Assembly: GCA_016169945.1 (NCBI GenBank)
Contig: JADLSH010000279.1
Coordinates: 1,054,001-1,118,000 of the forward strand
Length of the DNA: 64,000 nucleotides
DNA from: Trachythela sp. YZ-2020
Taxonomy: Eukaryota; Cnidaria; Anthozoa; Malacalcyonacea; Clavulariidae
Reading direction: 5' to 3'
Every line of letters starts with the position of its first letter. The first letter of the stretch is position 1. Positions 31,601-46,600 of this stretch are shown piece after piece. Under the pieces are notes generated by a model, which saw only the letters and a program-made list of their open reading frames with translations, did no database searches and was not told where the DNA came from. Made by a program: the position numbers and the translations under genes.

Positions 31601-34600
31601 TTCTGCCTCAAATAGACGTACATTAACCTCATTCTTCTAAATCAGTAAAGCACCGACTGCTTACAACAGCTTATAAGACACTACTTGAAAGCACTAAAAA
31701 GTACTGTGTCTTTTGCTCCAACATAAACAATTTTATATAGGTAACATATTTACGCATCTTCGTATGGCTTTCGTGTTGATTTGGAGATGTAATAATGCTA
31801 GTGGTTACCAAGTATCATATCAGGCCTGTTTTGCTACTCTGGTTTAAATAAACGAATGTAATCCCCCCGAACAAATTACATTCACGACCCAACGTTTCAA
31901 CAAACAATCCAGTCTAATATCTTGATCAGGGGAGATCTAAAACCGCAACATGGCTCCTTATACTCGAGAAATGACCTCATCAACCATCAAGGTAAATATT
32001 CTCTTAGAGCTGCTCCCATCGGGATATTTTCGTAATCGATTAATCGCTGTCAACAATCGATCAATATCGATTAATCGTGTTGAATAAATTAAATCATCAC
32101 ACGCCAAAACGTGACATCATTAACGAAAAAACGTGACGTTTCGAAAAGTAAACATCGCGAAAAAATTTTTCCCACTCTACCGTGTTTTGTAACAATGACT
32201 TATTTCAATACGCCTATCATAAATTGACTGCAATGAGAGCACAAGAATGCTTATCTCTTCGCATTTTCCTAACTCCAGAAAGAAAGTTTAGGTAAATATC
32301 ATGCTGTGCATGGTTGTTCTCAATGATCCGATTATTGTTAAGAATAATCGATTGCCAAAAAATAATCGATTAATCGGGAGCAGCTCTATATTCTCGAGAT
32401 AGCTAACATATAAGAATATCTTCTGTTAAGATGTTACATACCTGTAATATTCCAAACTGCTGTTGTTGTTCTTCCAACGTTCGAGTAAGTTCTCGGCAGT
32501 GTTCTGATGTTGTTATGATTTCATCTTTAAGTGCTGCAATCTAAATTGCCACAAAAATTAAGATAGGCGTTGTCCCTGCTAGCTACTACACTAGTCTAGT
32601 AAAATGTATATAATTTTGGCAAAGTCAAAAGCAGCTAGTTCTCAATCAAGCATACCAATACAACTGTAGGAGGTGTTAGTAGATGGAGTACTCGAACGGA
32701 AATTGATATACATTTTTTAGACCTAGGCCGCCAAAAATGCAACTTAGGCCCTCTGGCAGGAATTGAACCTGCGGCCCTGCGATTCCGGTGCAGCGCTGAG
32801 CGTTCTAACCAACTGAGCTACAGAGCCCAGTTGCTGAGCATTAACTGCAAGTTCGGTATATAAGATGGGAGTGATGCCAGTATATGGTGTATGGTAAATA
32901 TCGAGGGCCTAAGTTGCATTTTTCGCAACTGCTCCTGGCTAGGTCTAAAAAATGTATATAAATTTCCGTTCGAGTATTCCATCTACTAACACCTCCTACT
33001 ATTAATCCCACCGAACGAGATGCCGAGAAAAATCTTGATATTTATCAATACAACTGTAGTTTACAACCAATCACTAACCTCGTTCTGGAGTGTTTCTCGT
33101 TCTTGTTCACGTTTCTCGTTTTCGTTGCTGAGCCTTTCCTTTAACTTTGCAATAACATGTTGCTGAGGAAAGGCAAAGAACATAAACAGTTAAGCAAAAT
33201 AGTTTTTATTATTGTAAAAATGTGTGCAGGTAGCTTACTTTCTTCTCCACATCACTTGTGAGTTCTTCAATGTTATCTTTCTTTTCTGCTATGACGCCTT
33301 CCAGTGAAGTGATCTTAGACTATTTGGTAACAAGAGAAATTACAATAATTACGAGCCGTATGACAGTTTTCCTATCACCATTTACCATCCTATTCTTGAC
33401 ACATGTTGTAACACGTTTGAATTTCCCGCCACCACTTATATATACTGAACCGTATCGAGATTTTTTGTCGTGCATGTGACGTCAAATTATGACGTGCAGT
33501 AAGGAATTTACATCATGCGATTAACATACCCCAGGAGTTTACGATGGCATTCCGATTAATACCGAATACTTTGTTCGGCAATTTGCGAACGACATAAGGA
33601 CAATGTCTTGAACGTGTGGTTTCTGTGGTGCCAGTGTAGGTAATAGAATTGAAGTACAAAAAAAATTGAAGGTAGCGTCTATACGATAAGCTTCGGTTAG
33701 TAAAAGCCGGCTCTTGCTCGTGATTGCAAGATCTGAATACAATTTACCACGCGACATCAAACATTTTCATCCTTTTCACCACTACCCAACGGATTACTCT
33801 TACAAACTGACATGTTCATTAATCTAAAGTCACTGACAAGACACATCATTTGCATTAATTTAAACTCACTGACACACACTGAATTTCACAAACCTCTTTT
33901 TCACTAAGAGATGTCTTCAGCTCCTTGACTAAGTCCAACAACTTCAGACGATAATTCTAGGAAAGATTTATTACCTAATCAAATATGCAATCATCCAAAA
34001 AGGGGGTTTTTGATTACCCGCCCGACACAACTTTTAACGTTAGGCCCCAAATACAAGCCAATTTGAACAAATTTTCCCTCGAATTTGAATATAATTGCCT
34101 CTAAGTGACTATGACCTGACGATAGCAGAATGGCATGAACTTGTAGTCTGCGATTGACATGATGGCGTACTCCATCTTATGATAGAGAAAGTGCGTCCAA
34201 ATTAAATAAATCTTAAAAATACAATCAGGGAAATGAGCGACTGTCCATACGACGTCGTATGCTCTATAACTAAGTTGGCGTACGTTTTATCGATGTTGAC
34301 GTACGATTTTCTAAACTAGTTTTACCCTTTTATGTTCTCTGTTGTATTTATTTTCTGCTTGTAAGAAATAAAAAATGTTTCGCCGGCGTTTACCAGTTTT
34401 CAAAGCAGGAAAAGATGAGCCTTCCTCTAAACTAAAGAAACCGTTAATATTCAAAAAACGTTGTTACTCGCGAGTTAACCGTTAAACAACGTGAAATTTT
34501 TGGTAAGACTAAAAAGCGCTGCAGATAGCGAGATGGAAAAATGATGACGCTAACTCGGACGAGAGAATGCTCGTTATTTGAAGTAATTGTACGTTAACAC

Positions 34601-37600
34601 AAAGGAGCTGTAGCCAGTGTACGTGATCGTACGTTTCCTTAGATACCTGACGTACGTCAAGCATTTTTTGGCGTACAATCGCACGTCCGTACGCCTATTT
34701 TTTAACACCTGCCATACCTTTTCTTCTTGTACTTGTCGCTTCAGTTCGGAGACCAGCTCCTCACCTTCCGCCAGTTTCTTGTTCAATGCAATTATTTTTT
34801 CGCCCTTAAAAATGAGATAAGAAATCATTTCTGTACAAAACATAAGCCCGCTCATGGAATATGGTACACAGGTACAGCGGTACGGACCCCCAGCAATCTC
34901 CTGCACACAACCAAGCGAAATTAGGGACCGGTCATTATTTATGGCTGGGGTGGGGGCCGAAGAGAAAATGGTGGGGTAACTAAAAAATTAGGCAGGTCTG
35001 GGGTGGGGTAAAATAAAAAATGAGAAGGCTGACCGAGTGCTTAGTGCAATAAACTGAATGTTTAATTTAATAACGGAAAATCGAATTTTTAATATTGGTT
35101 GTTATGAAAAGGTTGATGATTTGGTGGGGTAATTTATTTTTGAACCTTCTATAAAATATGGGGTAAAAAATTTTTTGGTACAAAAAAGGAGGGGTGGGAA
35201 AAAATTTTGGCTTTAAAACATTTTCTCTTCAGCCCCCACCCCTGCCATAAATAATGACCGGTCCCTTAGTATCGAGCAAAGGTCACTAAAAGCCCCTGGA
35301 TTCACTTAATTTTTGATGTCCGGTCATTAGTGGGGTTAGATTCATGCCTGTAGAAAAGGAAAATTTTCGTCTTGGCAAATATAAATTTCAGTTTGGATCT
35401 CGAGTGCTGTAGCTGGACTCCCTAGTCTAGGGGATTACGGGAATCTAAAGTTTCTTAGAACTGACTCAACTGAGGAACATTTTAGTGATTTTACATCGCA
35501 TCAGGTGATTTTACATAAGTTTGGTCACGAAAAATTTCGTCTTGGCCCAGCACACCTAGGAGGCTTTTCTATAGGCATTGTTAGATTTTAAAACTGTTTT
35601 GAAGTTCACCGGCCTTCCTAACCATGTAAATTTCTAATAAAAATGGTTAAATTCAACCACACTTCTTTTCACAGTTCTACATTTTCAATGGCTCAATCAA
35701 AAACCGCCTCCCCTATGTTCAAATCATTACCTCCGGTTCCAACCATAGGCCACAGCCCTTACTTAACTACCACGTACCTGTTGCTCACAAAGAGCATTAC
35801 TTTGATGTAGTTCATCCTTGAGATTAACACACTCCTCTAGAGCAGCAATGAGTTGTTGTTGTTTATCTGCCTCAGTAATCAACTTCTCGTTCGCTTCAGT
35901 AACCATGTGTAGCTTCTCAAGACAACTCTAAGAATGGGATCAAAAATATTCTACTAAAATTTCGAAAACTCATCACCAAAGCTCAGCAAGAGAATTGGCA
36001 AGCGAGAGAATTGGCAAGCGAGAGAATTGGCAAGCGAGAGAATTGGCAAGCGAGAGTTTGTATGAGAGTTTCATACAACTGCACGAGTCTCAACTCTCAT
36101 GCCCCGTTTAAACGTGAACAAGAGTTGCATGAGAGTTGACTGGATATTACCACGCTTACCGGTCAAACGAGTAACCATCATCTCTCATCGAAATCTCATC
36201 AACTCTCCTCGAAATTAGAACAAGCTCAAAGTTGATGAGAGTCGATGAGAGTAGGCGGTCAAACGCGGCGGACTGGACTTGCTCAAGTTCAAGGCTTTAT
36301 ATTAAAGGCGCCTCTGGCTGCCACCGTATGACTCATGTCTGATCAGGGAGCACAGCTACGATGGAAGGGCTAGTTTGGGGATTTATCCCAACCCACCCTG
36401 TCAACATTCCCTGTGTGAGGAAACCGGAGTACCCGGAGAAAACCCACTAGTTTCGGTAGAGCGTTTTCACAAGTCCGTAGTGAGAATCCCTATTCGCAGG
36501 TTTACTGAACAAATAATTTACATTACCTCCAACTCATTTTCCAATGACTTGATCTTGTCTCGTTCAGATATTAGCAAGTTCTCCCACTCAGATAATTTGT
36601 GATCTTTGAACTGAAGTTCCTCCCGCATATTTTCAACGTCAGTCTGAGGTTGATCACACAGTGATAAAAAATAGAATTAACTTGCTATTAGATGTTACTT
36701 ACTTTCAACACAGGTAAATAACACCCCTGATTCAGACACTAGGCTGACGTTGGGTCGTGAATGCAATTTGTTCGGGGATTACTTAAATCTACTTAAATCA
36801 GAGCAGCGAAACATGTCGGAAAAAATCAATAACGAAAAAGTTTGTTACCTGAAAGTTTTGATTAATTTCTAAAATTTCTTCCATTTCGCTCTTTGTATTC
36901 GACAATTCAATCTCGAGTGTACATATCTGAAATACACGAGAATCAGATTCATTCAAACTTCGCACTATGAAACGTACAACTTCGAGTAGTATCCAGATAT
37001 TTGAGTCATGTTAGCATGGAGACACTCGACAGAACGACGACAAACAGTTGGGAGACAGAGGATGAGATTGCGAAAGAAGACCTGAAGCCTCTTAACCTAA
37101 AGGTACGTTTACACACTGCGATTTGTCGGGCCGATTTCAGATGCACGTTAATGATATTTGAAAAATACGTGGCAAACGTCATCTGACAACATCACCAACT
37201 GAAAATATTCGTCATTAACATTCAGAGAAACCTAAAATCGGGCCGACAAATCGCAGCGTGTAAACGTACCTTAAGAGAACAGGATGCTCAAGATAGGGAT
37301 TATTTGTGTCGACGTGGCAGACCCACTGGGCAGACCCCATCAGGGTCTATAGACGGCCGGCCAAAGTTATAAAAGTTAGACTCCGATGGCATTTTTTGTT
37401 ACAAGTTGCCAACAGGCATTTTCTTAAAGCTTATGCATTGGCGAACAAGACTATATATGTTGCCACCTCTGATTTTGAATTTACCGCCAAAAATTTGAGA
37501 ATTTTAAAGTTTTGCCTATTGAATTACTATAATAGCAAAAAATGCAGAATTTCAAGTTCACTTTTAACAAAAATAAACTATGCCAATAGAACGTTCACCA

Positions 37601-40600
37601 AAAAGTATACATAAGACAATTAAATGGCTAATGCGATTTTTCAAGCCCGTTTTGAGTTAAAGAAGGTTAAAGTTGGCAAATAGTAACTGAATAGCATTAA
37701 TTAGTGCTGAATATCATTAATTAGTGCATTTTCTGCATTTTTGAGCGTCAACAACTCAAAATACGGTATGAAAAACGTACAACTCGTTTAAATGTCTTAT
37801 ATATACTTTTTTGTGAATTTTCTAATGATATAGTTTATTTTTGTAAAACGTCAATATGAAATTTTGAATTTTTTGCTGTTATAGTAATTCAATAGGAAAA
37901 ATTTCTTAATTCTCAAATTTTTGGCTGTAAATTCAAAATCAGAGATGGCAACATATATAGTCTTGTTCGCCAATGCATAAGCTTTAAGAAAATGCCTGTT
38001 GGCAACTTGTAACAAACAATGCCATCAAACACTTTTTCTGGGCACATTTTTAAGAGTTGGCCGGCCGTCTACTAAGGGGCTGATTACTTTTCAGCCCGGA
38101 GTTCTGTTTCAACCCGGTTAACCGAGCTGAAATTTGTTTACAAATTACATGGCAAGTTTCAGCCCGGGATGAGTTTAAAATTTCATCATATCTATTTTAA
38201 ACCGGGATGAAATCTCAGCCCGGACTGAAATGAAATAGAGCTGTTCCGTCTATTTCATTAATTTAAAATGCTGATTTTGTCTACTATTTGACTTGTGCGA
38301 GACTCTGGTTGCATTTGGAGATTGAAAACACAAAAATATAGCCATTTAAGCGTTTGTTTTTCAATCCGGGCTGAGATTTCTCGTCGATTATATGACGATT
38401 TTCAGCCCGGTCAACCGGTATAAAAACTCCGTTTTACCAGGATTTTATCGGAAGCCCGGGCTAAAAATATCCATGTAATCGGCTCCTAAGGCTAAGAGCA
38501 AGAAGTAGCAGATCTGCAAAAATAAGCGGACTGTTGGGCAACTTACTTTGCTTTCCAACGATGCAGCTTTACGCCCTGTGTTTATTTTATCCATGTCACG
38601 ATCTTTCTTCATGGAATCGATTTGTCTGTCAGCTTGTTGTAAACATATCTTCAGATCTTCATTTTCACTTTTAAGAACTACAAATAACCACGTGAAATTT
38701 TGCCTGCTCTTGTTTTTATATAAAGATATTCTGTCTTTCTTATATATGTTCATGGCATTAGATTTACGTAATTTTGGGACACCCGTTATTATCAGGAGTG
38801 TGCCACCGTGTCAGTTTCACAAGAAACGACATACTGGCAAGACGAGCTGGTCATACCCACTACGAGACACACCAGATTTGGGGAAGGTTTTCTATTAAAT
38901 AGGTCATGCTATTTGGGTGTTTTATAGATGGAAATTTCGACCGAAAACTATATACATATATTTAGACATGCAACCAGGAGCAGTTGCGAAAAATGCAACT
39001 ATAGGCCTTCTGGCAGGAATCGAACCTGCGCTCTGCCAACTGAGTTACACAGTCCAGTGATAGATTTACTGGGGGGGTGCAGGGGGGTGCGCACCCTCCC
39101 ATGCTTGGCCAAGGGGGGTGCAGCCGTGCAGGAGGGGTGCAAATTCCATATCAAATCCGAATTTTGGATTTGACAGGGCATTTATCAAATAAAAATCAAG
39201 TATCTGGCCATTGATAGGCCTTTTTGACCATCTAGGCAATCATATTTTTCAAACATTTTCTGACAAGATGACCCTTGACCTTGCAGGGGGTCCTCAGTGA
39301 TGATTCACCAATTCACCCTGCTTCGGACGCTGGCCACACCCTGCTTCATAACCAGCACCCGCTTAGCACCCCACCCCACCCCCCCCCCCCCCCCTATAAG
39401 ATCATGCTGGATCCATCCCTGCAGTGGTCAAGAGCTAACCACAAGTTCATATACATATACTAGCCAATGTTTGATGCAATTTAGAATATTTACCATGCTA
39501 TTTGGGCGCTAGTGCGGGAAGGTTAATATAAAGTCCTACTACTTACTTGTAATCTCAGACATTCCCTCCTTGAGCTGGTCATTTAATGTGATAACCTTCT
39601 TGTTCAGTTCTGTTTCAACACTTCCGAATCTGGTTCGCTCACTTGAAAGAAACTGAAACAGCAAATCAAAGTTATCACTCGTCTCACATGCAACTGGGGC
39701 GAAATTTCAATCAGACAACTGCATATTAAAGGAATCGATCCCAGTTACAGACTGAGGTGAAATGTTCCCTCAAGTTCCAACTACGAGTTCCTACTGAACT
39801 GTTCAAAGTTCTCAACACTGTCACGTTGCCCCCATCTCCCTAAAACACTCAGCTGAGTCAAAATGAACCCCATAAATGAAATGAGCACCTCAATATTAGT
39901 AAAAGTGCAAAGTTTCAGCTTATATTATGCAATATGGAGAAATGGCATTCAACTTTTCTTAGGATTTGTATGGGCAAATGCTGTGGTGGGAAAAGCTCTT
40001 ACTTTCACTAATATTGAGGTGCTCTTTTCATTTCTGGGGTTCAGTTTGACTCAGCTGCTCGTTTTAAGGGAGATGGGGTCACGTGACCGATTGTTGCAAA
40101 AGGCCTATTCATGACAATACCTCATTCAGTTGCTGTACTTGATGCTCCAGTTTATTCTTCACTTGATTCAACTTAATTCTCTGAGCCTCCTCGTTCTGTT
40201 TCTCCTGCAGTACGACATTATACATATCTTGAAGCTGTTTCAACTCCTCTAGCAAAGTCCCTTGATAAACCTCCTCATCGTCAGGGCTACAAGGCTCGTA
40301 TTTAAAGAAGGATTCTTCGAGTTCGGGTTCATTCAGATCGTTGTAGCTATCGCGTCGTGTGTGTAGTACGCCATTAAGTGGTTGCTCGTCTAGAATACCC
40401 GAGGTGTTGTGGAGGTGGGGTGGACGTTTCTTGCTCGGTGTGCTTGTAAACGATCGGGGTGATGATAACGTCTAAAGGAAGGAAGAGGGGGTGTAATTTG
40501 AGTAGGTGTGGTAGGGGTCAGAGGACAAAGGGGGAGTCCTCAAATCACATAAGTCTGAATATCAGATGGTCTTAATGGGGGAATTTGGACGTCAACATTA

Positions 40601-43600
40601 AACGGCTTTAACAATATGTAACACCATACCCGTATTGCTTGCATATGAACGTCATTCAGTGTAGTACGTTCGATGGCTGTCTTTAACTGAAGTGTTTCCA
40701 ACGTTCGCTGAAAGAAAACATTGTGACTATGACTTCCATCTTCTTCTCCCTTAATTGCCTGCCTTCTCCGCTTTCAGGGCTCTGCCCACGATGAGCGCCA
40801 CCGGGGAGCAGTGCAGCACTCACGCCAAAGTAGACTCTTCTGCCCGGCACTCAAAAGTATTAAATATGTGATAAGGAACCATATACAGTAGGCAACATTT
40901 GCTACAAGTAATTTGGTAAAAAGCAGTGTCCATCCAAAGCCAGATTGTATTATCTTATGACCAATAAAATTTGAAAGGTTGTCAGGGAAGCATGTTTCGG
41001 GCCAGCAGGAACCTAGCAGAACCTTGTATTTCGTTCTACCTATCAATTTCATACCTGTAATCCAACTATAGTCTCAAGTACTGTCCTCACCTGAAGCTCT
41101 GCAATAGTTTTCTTAGACGACTCAATCTCAGCATCAGACTCGAGCAATTTCTTTCTAAAACCATCTTCCTTCTCGATCAACTTTTCTTTTGATTGTTGTA
41201 AATCTTCACGAGTTTGATGCAGTTCTTCTTTCACCGATTCAAGATGGCCTTGCACCTGAGTCAACTCACTTTTATACCTTAAAAGATTCATTACTAAAGT
41301 TATAGCTTTGGTGGAACGAGGAAAAGAGGCGATAGGAATTGTTGTTTGAAGTTGCTTGAATTTTGTTTATTATATATTAACATTGAATACGATATCAAGA
41401 CACGCGAGATAACACTACATTTTAATATATACATAAACGATGCTAAGATGCCCGCTGTCCGATAGGGATGGAATCGGTAGCTGTTCGCGATGCATCACCA
41501 TGAATAATCAAGCACCAACACCAGCATAGGGATTAATGTAATCCCTACCCAACCAATGGTACCTCCTCCATCCCCAATAGCAACGTCATCCGTCAGAGAC
41601 GGAGAATTACTGTATACAAAAGAAGAAAATAAGCTAATTACCAAACCAGCAGTGATCGAGGTAACCTCCGCCATCTTGTTGCCTTGGAAACTGACAACAA
41701 CAACACTGAGTAATATTGAGGCAAGCTAAGCATGTAATCCAAGTTTGAAAAAGAAATTCGACGACAAGGGCGGGAGAATCCTGGGTGGGAAGATTGAAGC
41801 GACTGTGTGCATAGCTCGATGGCGACTAATCATATATTCAACCCTTACACACCCACTATTTGCATACCAATAATACACCGGAAGCGAATCTTAATTCCTC
41901 GTTAACTTCTTTTATTGTACCAATAAAATACATTTATACATTTTAACATACCGTTCAAGTTCAGCGTTCGAGGCTTCAAGACTCTGTAATGAACTCGAAA
42001 GACTCTTTTCCAAGTCTCCACTACCAGGCGTATTTAGTGCGTCTCTTAATTTCCGTTCCAACTGCATGGCATAGAATCTTGTTTTGCTCAGGTCATAGGA
42101 TAGATCATAGTGTGCCTCGGTATTAGAACGTAGAGCTTTTAACTCGGCTACAAATTCAAATCAAAGCCAAATTAGGTACTGATTGTGGTGTTGGACAAGA
42201 ACTACACTTCAAAAGAAACTTCAAAATATATCAATACGAAACCTCTGAGCTCCAGGTTTTCCATCGCAAACTTCGTCACGTCTGGATGATGTTCGACTTT
42301 CTCTTGTAAAATCTTTATTTCCTCTCTTAAAATTTCCTTTATAAGAGACAAGAATGTAAACCGTATATGAATGACAGTTCACGGGAATCTGAATTTCAAA
42401 TATGGGCTTAGCCAGAGGCCCGTCCACCCGCTTTTTGGACGGGCAAAAAAAATTTTAAACATAAAAAAAAACTCCAGTATTTCGTCGTTAGTAGTTACTA
42501 CAACTACACAAGTTTAAATTTTGCTATAACATATACATACATATATGTTATTCAGTTCACTCCCCATTGGGGCTTTTCAGTGACCGGTTACATCAAGTAT
42601 CTCGCTTACCTATATTGCGTACTTAGCCTACACTATTTATTTTACAACAATTGTAATATTACTTTCCTAATCTGTATATCCTAACCCACCCAGTCAACTT
42701 TCCGTGTGGGAGGAAACCGGAGTGCCCGGAGAAAACCCACGACTTTCGGCAGAGCGTTGACTCTGGCTCTTTTCACATGAGTGTGATGAGCAAAGTCCCA
42801 GCGAGAATCGAACTCAAGACTCAGAGGTGAAAGGCGCTTCCTCTGACGACTGCGCCACCGAAGCCCCGATCATATCGACATTCAACAGTCACTGCACATA
42901 CCTTGACCAACGGGAACATAACCTTTTTGGGGAAGGGAGACCTAGCGCAGCACGGGTAGATTGCTAATCCTGGCTAAGTCCCTGATTTCAAAAATGCATA
43001 AAGACAATGAGTGATAAAAAATGTAAACATCACATGATGTGAAATGGGCAATTTGGAAAGTACGAAGCTGTGGAAGGCTATTGATATAAAACGTACAAGT
43101 TCTTTGTCTCTTTCATCAGCTGTAATCACGTTGTCGTTTTTCTTCTGCGACTTTTCCAATTTAGCGATGTGCGCATCACGGAATTTCAAGATCATTTTGG
43201 TTGACTGAAAATAGGAAGAAACGAGTATGAAGGAATAATGTTAAGAAAACAGTATTGCTCAACACTAACGAAGCATGGTTTCCACTTGGTCGTAACTGAT
43301 GTGACCAAGTCATGTTGGACGATGTGAAATAGTCTTCTATTTTGAAATATATCTTGTCCTTTGTGCGCTCTATATGCAAATCAGTCTTTAATGATTGCAG
43401 AGGTATATCGACATTCTAATACATCGGCCAGCTTGATGTGTTCACAACTTCACGACCGTTACTACTAAATGGAAACCAGGTTAACTAAGCCTGTTCTCCA
43501 GCTCCGTTTGCATTTCATTTGCGCTCGGGTTGCGTATATACGACTTTAAAAGCGCACTGAAGCGTGTTGAAACGCATTGAAGCACGCATTCTTGGTGAGT

Positions 43601-46600
43601 TTTCCGTTTGGTTATATTTATGAGCAACACTGTAATACTGTATATGCATATATCGCTTGTCTTCTAACAGCTAATGTCTCCTACCGAAACTAACAAATAG
43701 TCTTAAGTCTATATGCTAACAAAAGAAAACTTGCCTGCAGAAATTTGTCCTTCTTCTTGCACAGTTCCTCAAGCTTTTTGATTTTCTCTTCTAAAGCCTT
43801 AATAAATTAATGTTAATATTAAGGATTTATATCAACTAAGGGTAGTTTGACACACAGACATGTAAAAAACATTGTCTATTAATTTATATTAATGTTTGTA
43901 ACAAGAACTTGATAATTTCAATCAGAGGCTAGTTAAACACGATTGGCTGATCATATCAAAACGTGTCAAATGGTCTTGAGAAACGACGGTACAAACCTGT
44001 TTTTCTTGTTCAGATTTTTCTTTCAGATTAATTGCCGTGACCATCATCTGCTTCCACTCACCAGGGCCATCCTCAGGAGATTTGGACCCAGTCTTCGCCT
44101 CGCTACCAGGTGTCGCCTGCAGGCTTGACGAATCACTTATATTTGCTAATCCTAAATAAAACAATCCAAGTCAATAATTTATAACTTATAGTATAACATT
44201 TTACTTTACTTTCATTTAATTGTATAAGCTTTGCCTTGTGGATGAAGTACAATTTATGACAGAGAGTTCGCATTAGCGCAAGCAAATGACTGCAGACCCG
44301 TTTTACATACAACAACATTAGAAATATACTGAAGGAGAGACACACTTACCATTATTTGATGGGGACATAGTGTTGAGACCAGCTATGTAAAAAATGAAAA
44401 ATAATTAACAATTATTTACGAAGTCGAGGTTTTTATTCACCGATATTTACCGAGCCTGAGGCGAATAATTTTTTAGTAAAATTACATAGGTGATTATTTG
44501 GAAAAAAATAAAAAATGCACATTTCAGAAATATTTTAATTGAATATTTACGATAAAAGCGGCTTAAAACGCTTTAGGTGATTATCGCGTATTAATCCGAG
44601 GTAGCGCAACCAATCAGCGTTGAGAATTTTCAATAATCAACTATGTAATTTTACTAATTTCAGTTAGTACGGTGATGGTGCCTAACAGGACATACGGATA
44701 TGTTGGATAAAATAAAATACCTATACATATCGGATATGTTGGATAAAATAAACCGATACATATCGGATATGTTGGATAAAATACCTCTGGTTTTGTTTAG
44801 TAGTAGTTTCAGCTTTCGAATCTCTTCCTGTAGACTGGCTACATTGCCTGAAGTATCTTCATTTACGATTGCCTGTAAGAACATCGATATTACAAACACC
44901 CGTTACTAGTAATACTTAAAGTGTCTAGCATACAGCCTAATTTTTTATTTGATATTTTAATAGAGCATGAAAAAGCTTGTGCAAGTGACGTCACAACTCG
45001 AAATTGTGTGGCTTCCGGTTTTTTGGGGGGCAAATTCCACCATTTTCATTGGATAAATTCAAACTAATTAAAATCAAATTCAACATGGCTGACAATTTTT
45101 GACATCAATACGTACGCCAACTTTCCTGAATAACTCGATTTCTAGACATGCTAAAGCAACAAACTATACACCAAAATACTCATCGTTGTTCAAGGATTCT
45201 AGAGAGGTATAAATTATCTTATAACTCTCAGTATTTCGCAAGATATAAACGAAAACGGCACTTCGTGAAATCCACGATTTGCCCCCCAAAATTGCCGGTT
45301 ATATAGCATGACGTAATATTCTCGCGTGACTGCACAAGCCGAATAAGTTGTTTTGACGTTTTTCAATTACAATTTTCGTTTGGAAGATATTTTGCAGCAA
45401 AGTTAGGAAATGTTGTCTTATTTTGGTGAAAAACCGAGAACGTAATAGCGGAGTCTGTGACGTCATTTAAGAAACGAGATTTATCTTGTTGTTCTAAGTT
45501 CGTAGTAAATACTACAAAAAACCACTGCTATCATGCTGGATAGGTGCGCCGTACATGGTTGCACAAAAGTCCAGTATAAGTCATATAAATCAATATAGTT
45601 TGACTTCGACACGTTTCAGTCTTAAATGACGTCACAAGGTGGCTCGTTTTAGGCCCCAAAATTTGTGGGATTTTTATACAAATGACTATGTTTAAAGGCC
45701 GATATTTTCCAAACGAAAAGTGCAAGTGAAAAACTGTAAAATAACTTATAAGCTACTTTCTCATGCTCTATTGAAATATCAAATAAAAATTAGGCTGTAT
45801 AGGCACTTTAAATAATATCCTTAATGATACTGTTTTTGAATGGCACGCACCTTATTCCTAATCAGTTTTGCTCTCCTTGCAAAGTTCAATGTCGACAACG
45901 TTTCACCAAAACATCTAGAATATGTCAGAAAGTAGTAAACTTATTATATTTCTTCCAGTGGCAAGTACTAGGGGAAGGGGTGGAGGCGACCTCTCCCCCT
46001 CCCTTATAGGTCTTCATCCATACATTGGTAAAAACTCGTACCTTGCAGATGGGTGAACGTTGGCGATTATGTGAGTACGTGCATTTCCTCCCAACGAGTC
46101 CTATATATAAAAGAAATACAACGTCGGTCAAACACAGCTCTGTTTTGATAAAAATAACAATATTTTAAACCCGGTTAGGTCATGTATACAGAGAAGGTAA
46201 CTTAACCCTTTAACGCACAGTGTCCGATATATCGAACGCCGAGAACAAAAGGAGAAATGCAAGAACAAAGCAAAAACAAAGGGAGAACAATAAACCAAAG
46301 ATATACCTGTCACGTTTTAGGAAGAGTTACTATTTTTAGACTTTTGTAATTTTGTATTCTTTTGTATTTTAACCCTAACCCTAATCCTAACCCTAATCCC
46401 AACCCTAACCTTAATCCTAATCCTAACCCTAAAAGTCTAAAAATAGTAACTGTTCCTAACCCTAACCCTAAAAGTCTAAAAATAGTAACTGTTCCTAAAT
46501 CGTGACTCATATGACCAAAGAAAAAGATTTCATGCGTTAAAGTGGATAAAATTCATATCCAGTAACTACATAAGACAGTCCTCGCAATTTTCGGCGGCAA

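Noticed and set aside
34574..34906. 110-codon ORF as an independent gene
   Set aside because: Its central part [22 protein letters not shown] is KIF15 exon 28; the ends are intron read-through.
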